Assembly (NCBI GenBank): GCA_034231615.1 | Contig: CM067307.1 | Location: 9,002,437-9,066,436, forward strand | DNA: 64,000 nucleotides | Direction: 5' to 3' | Origin: Meghimatium bilineatum | Lineage: Eukaryota; Mollusca; Gastropoda; Stylommatophora; Philomycidae | Program-made: the position numbers and the translations under genes | Shown: in pieces, positions 1-11,100 of the stretch | Position numbering within the stretch: the first letter of the stretch is position 1 | How the letters are laid out: the number at the start of each line of letters is the position of its first letter | Notes under the pieces: generated by a model | The model's database searches: none | Told to the model about the DNA's origin: nothing | The model's input: the letters and a program-made list of their open reading frames with translations, nothing else

Positions 1-264
1 GATGGTTGCCCCACTATTGACATGCACCACAGAAAAGAAATTCTGCATTGTTTTTTAATCACTGAAGAGGCAAACCAATAAGAAACTCACGGATGAATGC
101 TGATCTAGTACGGTCATGACTGCTTTGTCAACCCAGCAAGTGAATAAGTGGAGTAAAATGTTACAAAACGACAAGAGTTCTTTGACAGACATGAACAATT
201 TGTTCCAGCACAAAATGGGACAACACTAAATAGAATGTGGTAAATTAAAATGAGTAAAATAAAG

Positions 265-345
265 CAAAAAATGGGTCAATATCAGTTTTACAAATAGGAA
301 AAACACACACGTTCAATGTTCCAACCGCTAGGCCTTTGTCAAGAT
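265..345 (-). repeat. Single copy of the CTTGA(T)AAAG...GAAAC-type motif
   Basis: On the minus strand reads CTTGACAAAGGCC, then a short loop, then GGTTGGAACATTGAAC. This is the conserved block also found in the foldback elements at 10.7, 18.6, 22.6 and 42.3 kb. It is probably a solitary fragment of the same family. Confidence 0.5.
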
Positions 346-370
346 AAGGACAAATAAGAATAATGCGAAC

Positions 371-528
371 TAGCCAAAGACGGAGGTGTCTGAACACTGA
401 TGCAAATAAAACGACGACACAATGTATTTTAATTCTCTGGAATACATTCTGCCGGATATCTAGTAGGAACATTGTCTTGCTACAAGAGAGAGCCAGCGGG
501 AGTTATGAACGCAGACTGAAGAAGAATC
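371..528 (+). mobile_element. Short SINE (subfamily S), degenerate
   Basis: Head CCAAAGACGGAGGTGTC, middle AAATAAAACGACGACACAA and tail ending GAAGAAG match the bounded short SINE at 60613-60764. No clear target-site duplication. Confidence 0.8.
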
Positions 529-544
529 ATGAAACAGCTTGTAC

Positions 545-950
545 AATCATGAGTACAATGGTAAACACTAAATGAGACTTGACTACTTTTCCTGGTTTGT
601 GTGAGCACAATGGTAAACACTGAATAAAACTCGACTACTTACCCTGGTTTGTGTGAGCACAATGGTAAACATTGAATAAGACTTGACTACTTACCCTGGT
701 TTGTGTGAGCACAATGGTAAACACTGAATAAGACTTGACTACTTACCCTGGTTTGTGTGAGCACAATGGTAAACACTGAATAAAACTCGACTACTTACCC
801 TGGTTTGTGTGAGCACAATGGTAAACATTGAATAAGACTTGACTACTTACCCTGGTTTGTGTGAGCACAATGGTAAACATTGAATAAGACTTGACTACTT
901 ACCCTGGTTTGTGTGAGCACAATGGTAAACACTGAATGAGACCGACTACT
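545..950. repeat. 52-bp minisatellite made of KIF14 exon end plus splice donor
   Basis: Seven to eight tandem copies at an exact 52-bp step. The rightmost copy is the real end of the KIF14 switch I exon. On the minus strand every full copy carries ACAAACCAGG|GTAAGTAGTC. Intact donors sit at 902, 850, 798, 746, 694 and 642; the leftmost copy has lost its GT. Because 52 is not a multiple of three, use of a distal donor would shift the frame. Confidence 0.95.
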
Positions 951-1010
951 CTTGTCATTCATCCCAGTAGCAGCTGTAGCCCTATTCTTATTTCCTAGTG
1001 TAATCCAGCC
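903..1010 (-). CDS. KIF14: KIF14 exon: switch I
   Basis: 108 nt, 36 codons (628-663), phase 0 at both ends. Acceptor TTGATTTACAG|GGC, donor CCAGG|GTAAGT at 902-901. Contains NRATAATGMNDKSSRSHSVF, the nucleotide-sensing switch I loop. The last ~45 bases and the donor have been amplified into the 52-bp array immediately downstream. Confidence 0.95.
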
Positions 1011-4000
1011 CTGTAAATCAAACATGAGAATATAAATACTCCAGAAGCAATACTTAATTCATTCCATTATTACCAAGCAGTTGATGTTTATTTAAATTTT
1101 CAGGAATTATGAGCAATGAAATATTTCCTATGTGCAATGGTGGGGTCTCCAGAGCTTTCTTTCATACCCAGAAGACTCCAACTCTCAGCTGTATTCAATG
1201 CTTTGAGAAGAAGCCTTGTACTATATGTGCACGTAGAAGGCCTGTTTCACCATTTTGTGGTTTCTTCTGTATTTGTTCTAAAACTGATTCAGGTTAGCAG
1301 GATCAAATCTAAAAAACAGAATATGCTGTGTCATGGTTTACAGCTTGGCTGTGATATCTGCGCCTTTGTGCATGAAATATCTGACTTTAGCATGGCTTTG
1401 GATCACTTTGAACCTCTATAGGATGAGACAGTCAAACTCACCCCCAAAACATCCTTAGTCACCTCTTATAACATGCATGGCAGGTAAAATAGTAAAATTT
1501 TAGCTACAATTTTTTCAGTAATAAATAGCTATCAAACTGACTCAGTCTTGGAATTGGGTACCAGAATTTTTACATTTTTTCAAACTCCTGCAGATTAGCA
1601 GGATATAGTTTGGAGAACAGAATATGTTATATTATTTACAGATTGGCTCCTTAATAGTCTCTTACAACATGAATGACAGATCACAGCTTTGCTATTATTT
1701 GCTCCTCTCTAGGTCCCGACATGTGAGCTACCAGAAAGTAAAGGGAAATGGGATGATGTTTACTACATAACTGGTAGTATGCCATTGGTCAGAGAAGCTT
1801 ACATGGCCAACACCATATTCTCTACACACCCCCCACACTGTGTATGACCAAGAGGGAAAAAGGAAGGAATTTATACTTACTTTGATTGCAATAAGCCATT
1901 GTAAAGATAAAATGACTGGAGGACATGATTCTCTTTTGCATTGAACTTATGTGAATGTGCTGACTCTCAAGGCCGTTGAGAAAGGCTTTCAATAATGGCA
2001 GGAAGAAGTGCACGCTGTACTAAAGACAGCATGTTCAATGAATTAATTTGTGAAGTACGAGACACTAGCAGGGATGGGGCGAAAAAAATTCTGAAGTGCC
2101 CATTTTCAAATTGAGCCAAAAGGTCAAGTGAGGTTGAACAAAAAATTATAAAGTGATCAGATATATCAATATGCTTACCTCAACATCATCAAAAGAGTTT
2201 ACGACATAAGTAGATAAGCCCTCTACATAAGGTCCCAGGACTGGATGTTCTCTGACTTTCAGCTGTGAAAACAATCAAAGCATTGATGTTAAAGGGACAC
2301 TCAATGTCTTATCAACTGTGTTTTCTACTTGGGGATATTATATTGGCTGATCAGAAAATGCAACATAATTCTTGTGGCTCGTCTCTAATTCTGACATTGT
2401 CTAGTTCTGTCTTTCATAAACTTGTTCGCCTAACTTCCTTTCTGTAGTACTGACATTTTTCAGACTGAAGGCCAAGCAGTGTTTCTTAAAGTGGGGTTTT
2501 CTAGCCCCATGTCCTTTATAAGTTTCTGTAACAATGAACTAAACATATACACAGGCGTATGTAACAATGAACCAGGCATGTACACACAGACTTGTGTAAC
2601 AATGAACCAGGCATGTACACACAGACTTGTGTAACAATGAACCAGGCATGTACACACAGACTTGTGTAACAATGAACCAGGCATGTACACAGACTTGTGT
2701 AACAATGAACCAGGCATGTACACACAGACTTGTGTAACAATGAACCAGGCATGTACACACAGACTTGTGTAACAATGAACCAGCCATGTACACACAGACT
2801 TGTGTAACAATGAACCAGGCATGTACACACAGACTTGTGTAACAATCAACCAGGCATGTACACACAGACTTGTGTAACAATGAACCAGGCATGTACACAC
2901 AGACTTGTGTAACAATGAACTAGATAAAATTGGAAACACAAAGTGATTATTAATTTTTGCTAATCAATGGAAGCACATACAAATCAATGTTTTGTCCAAA
3001 AGGTGTTTACCAAGAACGACGAGCAAAGGATGGCACTGTCGACGATAAGATCATACAGCTTAATTAAAGCATAGTCGGAAGAGGCTGAATGATAATTGGT
3101 GTAAAAACTGGAGGGACAGGGACAACACAAAATGAACAGAAAATTGACATAACATAACAAGACAGTTATAAGTAGGAATCTCCCACGTGTTGGCTGAGGC
3201 CCAAAGAATAGCAACACTGTTTACCATGTATGCATGTTGTAAGAGGTGACTAAGGAGATTATTGGTTGGAGTTGGCTGTCCTATCCCATAGAGGATCAAA
3301 ATGACACAGAAGCCACTATGAAGTCAGATATGTCAGACTGAAAGGTGCAGGTATCGCAAGCAAGTTGCAAACCCATGACACAACACATTCCCTTTTTCCG
3401 GACCACATCCTGTCAATTTGCAGGAGTTTGAGAATGAAGGGGACAAATAGGAATGATGTGTATCAAGACAGAAATAGGGCACGAAATTGGTGGATATACC
3501 AGTTATCAAGTGTACAGTCTTAATCAAAGGAGTACGATTTAATGATGGTTGCCTGGTTGTACTGGGTACCAAGATGGTCGGTACTATTGAAGTGGTCAAT
3601 AATAGGACATCTAGAGTTGGCTACATGATATATGTTGTGAGGAAGCATGCCTAAGACAATGTTAGGACTACTGTAGGAAATCAACCCTATATCTGAAGCA
3701 TGTTTCAAGATGGTCATGGCAAGCTCCTCATCAGTGGAAGACTTCCTAGCTTGCACCCTTCAGCCAAAATATGCAAACAAATGTCTGAAAAACTTACCCA
3801 TTAAATGTAATATGAGAAGAACATTAATCTAGAGCTGAAAGTAAAACTTTGCTGACTGGTATACACAACAAGTGTGACAAACTCATACTCTTCTTCTGTG
3901 TTCAGGATTTGTTTGGTCTTGCTAAATATTCAGGCCAGTCTCCTGGACGAAGCTCTTAGTCTTCTCCAGGTCAGAATGGCTGCCCCCAAATTTTTGCCTC

Positions 4001-5049
4001 AGTTCTCTGTAACCTGGACATCCTTGGAGTATGTATTCAGAAGGTCTGTATGCCTATTCCACTTGAATGTGGGCCACCATGACCCAGTACAGGTGGTCTG
4101 TAGTGGCCAATTCTAAGTCGAAAAATGCATACTTCTTTGGAGTACTACCATCCCCATCAGTTTATTCTTCATGCCAAAAATGGATGTGTTGGAACAAAAG
4201 GCACGAATAACACAGTTCCATTGCAAAATCAGCACAATGTACTACACACTATCTGACTCAAACCAAACTAATATGAGTGGGTAATTATATGAACACAAGT
4301 GCAGAAGTTGATTCTCCAGCAACACATGAAAATTCATGATCTTGAGTTGGGAAGAAAATCTGTAGATATAACTGTTTGTTCATTAAACTATTGTGTAAGT
4401 GTTCTACCCTTGGACCATTTAGTTAGCCGAGCGTGACTAGGAACCTATGAGACCATCTTTAGTCCACAATTATTCTGTCTTGTTTACATACCACTGCCTT
4501 TTTAGCTGCCTTATTCTTAACGCTTGCCAGAAGATCATGAATTTTCTCATTGTAGATTTCAAAGAAACTGATCTCAACATTGACCTTCACCTGGCAAACA
4601 AAAGAAATAAACAAGTTATTGAAATAAAATGCTACAATGGACTAAAAAAAGGTCACTATTAGAAATATGACTTAGAAACCAAATATCAGTAGGTCATCAT
4701 ACTCTTAATGGATTAAAAACTCCCAAAAAATATCAGTGTTGTGATTTCTCACCGGTCACAAACAACAGCTCATCCAGTCAACCGAGCTGTAAATGGGCAC
4801 CTGACACCAGACACTTGAGTTAGGGGAGGTAATGACAGCAAAGAATGACCACCCTACCTAACAGTTGCTGGGACTTAGTACATAAAGAGTTATCTTCATC
4901 CCAGGTTACAGTAGGTTGCTGTCATGGGACTTACCTCTACCTTTACTAACAAAATATTTAAGAAGACTATCAGTAATAGATACTGCAGTACTGAAATAGG
5001 AGAAATATTATACTTTTGATGGCATAATAAATTTGAAACTTTAAAGCAG

Positions 5050-5105
<56 letters not shown>

Positions 5106-8100
5106 TACAAACACACACACCAGGTATATATCTTGGGAGCATGTCATATTCAGGTAGTAGCCACCAACCCATCATTTTTTGACTGTAGTGATTTTGCAGG
5201 CAAAATAAATATGTTCAGTAGTTTGCCGCTGCTTTCTGAATGATCCGGATGCACAATTGCCTGCGACAGGATTCGAACCCAGTACATTGGTTGTCACAAA
5301 CTCACTCTGTACCACGCCGTCACAGAGCCGGATATATATATATATATATACACACACATTCTTATGTGAAAATTCTATGCTGTTGAATTCTATATAAAAT
5401 TTGACAGTCTATCCGCTTGTGTTACCTGGATGGACTAAAATTTACTTTCACAGCCTATATAGAAGAAATAGGTCACTATATGTTTGTGTGCGCATGCTTA
5501 CCCATAAACACTAGGTCTGATTCTTCCTAAACACAGTAATCATTCAGCATGAGTGCACAGGTGCTGTGATTGGCTGACTGACAAAATATGAAGTAGATCC
5601 TAACTGGCAGTTGATATCTGCATGACCTTGATGTTCATAAAATAATTACAAATGATTTAGATAAAAATTAATTTGGCACAGAATGTAGAAAGTGCAGGAA
5701 GTCCAGGCAATGGTTGCCACACGGTAGACTGAAGATGAATAGGAGGGATCTTCTGAAGTTTATTAGCAAGCGACTGCTAGTTATGGACACATAGATGACA
5801 CATCTAGGATGAGATTGGGAGAATTTGATATTAAGTGTTGCACTGAGCACCTGAAAGAGAAATGTGTTTACCTGTGAGTCATAGGAACCACTGGCATGCA
5901 TACTCTTTGACATCCATTTAGGGTAGACTGAATTACTATGTGCAACATTTTCGGTTCATAACCAATTTTGCAGTCCTGTGATACTTGAACTCTCTCTCCC
6001 TGGTGCCCATTGTTACTGCACTAGTATATTGTCTATCACTACAAAATGACTCTCCATTTATAATTGTGTGTTCAGCTGAAAAGTAAACGTGTACGATTTG
6101 GACAAGTAATGAGACATAACTCACCTTCTAAAATTATTTTACAAGGAACAGCCCAGGGAGTAAGGAGAAGAGGCGGTAAAAGAAAATCTTTGATTAGCAA
6201 CCAAGGAATGGTCAGCTTTTTGTGTTAGCTCAGTATGGCACCCCAACGACCATGAGGAATATGGGTCTTATTATTATAAACTTGCAGATACAGTAAACTA
6301 CACATATTTAGAAATTCTGCTAGAAAATATGAACCATATGAGAAATTGAAGAACAATATGGATAAGTGAAAGAAATAATAATGGAATGTAAAAAAAAAAA
6401 AAAAGCTAACAAGAGTGAGAAAAAAAAGTACAATAATGTCAACAAACTGACCTTTCTCTTAGAGATGAGTTTTTCTGTTCTGCTGAAGAGTTCTTCACAA
6501 AATCTAGGAATAATTCCGGTTTCATTTGAATGGCCCATGATACTGAAACAAAAGATATTCTATTACACTTTCCCTAGAACATAATTCTACAGCAAAGATA
6601 CGAAGGGAAGATAGTAAATAAGTCACAAACTAATGTGGAAGCAATTAAATTTGCCATTTTTAAAGGTTGGATTATGTTACAGCATCCAGTTATGTAATTA
6701 GATGATAGCTGCTGTACACGTGAATGGCGGCCATGCTCCAAAACTATACAAGGAATGAACAGTGTGAAATTGTGTTAAACTTTGTTTGGCAAAAAGGACT
6801 TTCTGCCAATGATTCATATAGAGATGGTTCCTATTTACAATTAAAACTGTTTATCAGCGTCGAGTTGTGCATAACCGGGTAAATTCATTTTCACAAGGAA
6901 ATGCACCATTTGATGATGAGGTGTGACCTGATTGTCCTGTCAAAATTGCAACAGAAGCAACTGCGCAGTGGGGAGATTTTTTTGAGCTGACAGGCGAATA
7001 ATGGTAAACATGGTAGCAACCACAATAGGATGTGTCTATGATTTAGTTTACAGCATAATGCCTGATCAAAACTCTGGAAAGTGTACTCACAATGGATACC
7101 CAGAGAAATGATGCAAATAAAATGACACAAATGGGCATGTCCTTGCAGCATCTTTGTCTTTATGCGGATGAAGGAGAAGACATGCTGGAGTGTATTAAAA
7201 TTGGAGATGTACCATAGGTGCATCACTATCAACCAGAACCAAAGCGTGCTTCAATTATGTTGTTGCATACTTTTTCCACCTTCTGTTGAGAAATGTAAAG
7301 TTGTACCATCAGCAAGAAAGGTTATGCTACAGCGTTCTGGGATTCTAAATGAGGGCTGTTAAACCATTTACAGAAGAAAGGGGATAATGTGAACTTAGTA
7401 TCATACTGTAAAGTTCTATTCATGCTCTGAGATGCAATTATAATAAATTCATGCCTGCTGACTAGAGGACTACTGTTCCATCATCACAATGCCACACAGC
7501 AAATGTTTCAATTAAACCAAGACAGAATCTCAAATGAAATGGCAATTATTAGAACATCAACATTATAGCCCTGACTTATCCTTGAGTGATTTTCACTTCC
7601 TTGACCCACTCAAACTGACTTTGGTGGAAAACTTTTGTGAATGACTTAGAAATTGAAGTATTGCCACACTGATAAATGGAATAAGTGTATCAATGTTGGT
7701 GGAAATTATGTGGAGAAATAAAGGAACAATTAAATCTAAAATTAGATAGTATTCATATTTGAATATTATTTACCCACCAGCAATTTGTAACTGGTATTGA
7801 TTTCTCTTGAAAAAAAATGATCAGCCTTGACATACTTTTGAGATACTATCTTTATAGGTGTTCTAGATACTGCATGTATTTATGACATTGAGAGAGTGGA
7901 AATGAATGCATGAAGTGTATGATTTAACCTGTGTTGCTGTAGCCCAAGAGAAGAAAGAATGTGACCTACAATGCATGTCATAAAAGATGACTAAGGTGGT
8001 TTTGTGGATGGGTTTGACTATCCAATCCCATAAAGGGCCAGAGTGACCCTAGCCGTGCTGAAATTGGACATGTCATTCTGAAAGGCACAGCTAAGTTGTA

Positions 8101-11100
8101 AACCATCAAATAGGATTCATTAGTCATAGTTAGTCACACTTAGGCATCATCAACCCAGTTGAGCTGAATGGTAATGGTCGACACCCGATGGACGAATGAC
8201 AAACTATCACACAATACATTCTGTTCTCCAAACTCCATCCAGCAAATCTGCAGGAGTTTGAGAAAGAATGTGCCCAGTTCAGCCCCAAATTAAAGATTAA
8301 GATATTCCTGCTGGCATTGCTTTTCATGAACATTCTCATATCATTACCTGTACTGGACATCTATTACCATTACATGTAGCAATAGTTAAAACAAAGTTAA
8401 TGGAATTTTGTAGTGAAATTTATACAAACATAATGAATGTGCTGATGATGATGAAATATTTCCTTTAGCCGTGAGCAGGTAGTTCTTGATAGCACATAGC
8501 ATTTCTGATAAAAACACAGGTTCTTCTCAGTTCTGTAACTGAGGCAATACCTGGACCGATATAATGTTGTCTCAAAGGCATGGTTGTGTAAGGGAGGCAT
8601 TCTAGTGTGCAGTATCCCAGGATTGACACAGGAGCACAGCACACACTTCTGGGTCAACTATCTCATGTCAGATTTGCTGACCCATCCGCAGCAACGACAC
8701 ATCTAGCATTCCCAATTACCTAGGAGCCTACCACAAAAGGACAAAGGTGCAATGCCCACGTGTCTACATATCTTTGTCATCCATGGAGATTATTTGATAG
8801 GAAACAAAAGTAAGAATGAGACAAGATGTGACAATTATGATGTGTTCACAGGTTGTCAGCCTATTCCACAACTTTTCTTAGTCATTTCCTGTGACAAGCA
8901 TGGAAAGAAGACAGCTGCAACTTGAACTAGAAGCCAAGGCCCCGGTTGAAACACAATTGACATAATGAATGTAAACACGATAAATATAACTAAATTAGAA
9001 ACACTATATATCTGAAAACTAAAATACCATACGACTCTGTATAAATATACACAAACATACCTATAACTCTTCCCACTTCCTGTTTGCCCATAAGCAAAGA
9101 GACAAGTATTGTAACCTTCAAATGCTTTCCCAAGCAACGGCTGAGCCAGTCTAATATAAACGCACTCCTGGTCACAGAAGTCAGCATTATTTCGATCATG
9201 TGACCAGAATGAGAAGTCATATGCAAATCGATAGACGCTGCCATTGTCTGTTTTCACAGTTGTTTCATTGCCACACATTGAGATAGCACAGCGTGTGCTG
9301 GAATCTGCAAGTTCTCTGTTCACAATGTAAATAAAACATGATTAAATTGTGTAATGTACTTATCCAAACTGACTAATAACATGAGAAAGATAAAGTGTAA
9401 ACAAATTCTTCTTCTTTGTTAACTCTCAAACTCCTGCAGACTGGCAGGTTGTAGATTGAAGAACAGAATGATATTTCGTGTTTTAAAGCTTTACTGCAAC
9501 AGCTGTGCATTTCGACCTGATACATCCTACGTCAGCACGGCTTTTGTCTCATTTTCATTTTGGTGTGAAGGCAACACCACCCCAAAACCCCCTTAGTTGC
9601 CTCTCACTGCATAGATGGCAGCTAATGATGATGATATTATTTGATCCCCTGCAACACACATGCAGTATAAACAAATGATGAAATTAATAATTTGTTTTAC
9701 AGAATGCAGAGGTGTCCTGTGAAAGAGTACACATTAATGAAGACTTTTCTTCACTCTTTCATTTCTTCTTCTGCATGTTCTCAAACACTATATTTAGTCA
9801 GCAGAAAATAATATGTTGTGTCATGGTTTACAACTTGGCTGTGATATCTGCGCCTTTTGAATTGTCAAATCCGACTTCAGCATGTCTTTTAGATAATTTT
9901 GACATGTGACGCAACAGCCAACTCCACACCGAACATTCTTTGTCCTCTTACATTGTTCATGGCAGGTAACAATGTTGCTAGTCATTGATTCCCTTTTGTA
10001 CCCAGGAAAATACATCATCACCACATCATTTAATTTAACATATTACGATCCTTGCATTTACTACAACACAAGCTCATATGATCCTTGCATTTACTACAAC
10101 ACAAGCTCATATGATCCTTGCATTTACTACAACACAAGCTCATAATTCTCTGATATTGGTTATTTTCTGTATCATGCTCCAGCTGCAACTCATTTATTTC
10201 TTATTATTTATTACTTATTCCACTACTCTCCTCTTCCTCCGGTGTACATCTCACAGTAGTTCTATACCAAAAAGTAAAGTTTCTTTCATTCATGCCGGAG
10301 TAGTATTTGGGAATATGGTATTATGTACGTAGTTTTCATTTACTAACGAATACCTAGTTATTATGTAATCAGTATCACACCTGCCATCTTTACTTTCTCA
10401 GAAAATCAGGTGCCTATTTTCTTAGGCTAGACCAATCTGGGAGCTGCTGGTGATTAAGCCTCCTGCTCACTACTGAACTCATGGTGGTGGTCTTTCTACC
10501 TGTATAGACTTCTGAGCAAAGTAAACTGATCACAGAACAAGAACAGCCAGTGTGATTCCCATGGGAAAAAAAAAAGAAGTGAGGCAGACAAAAAGTTAAA
10601 TGGAGAATAGTGGAACAAGAATAGAATGGAAAGAAATACAGCTGTGGTGCTGTACAGAAGAAAGCTTGGAACAGAGTAATGAAATTTTGCTAATCACTGG
10701 AAACACACATAAATTGATGTTTTTTGACCAAAAAGTCTTTATCAAGACTACACACACACAAAAATGACAAGCAAGTCATTTTTGTTGTGTAATAAGTAGT
10801 CTTGATAAAGGCCTTTTGATTGAAACATCAATTTGTGTATGTTAGTATGTGTGTTTCCAGTGATTAGCAAAACTTCATTACCCTGTTTCAAGCTTTGCTT
10901 GTTGCGAAGAAAGCTAAAGGCAGAGAAGACATATTTTTTATTGCTGAACCTTATTAGGCTTTTGCCAAGGGCATATGCAATTAATGATGTATTATGATAG
11001 AATAATAAAAGGAAACCACAGAAACAAGCATATATGAAGTGCATAACAAACACATCTCCAGAGCATTCTTCTACCCCCTGACGTTGCAAGACACACAGAG

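Noticed and set aside
245-575. Small ORFs at the left edge as the next KIF14 exon
   Set aside because: They do not contain the expected switch II sequence (DLAGSER); they overlap a SINE and a foldback motif.
2460-2939. Open frames of up to 159 codons (VCVYMPGSLLHKS-type)
   Set aside because: They simply translate the 35-bp minisatellite; no start context, no homology, and all three minus frames are open.
5150-5330. tRNA gene (good B box)
   Set aside because: No cloverleaf or anticodon stem; repeated at 16905 and 60061 with the same non-tRNA body, so a SINE. The same applies to 26640 and 41395.
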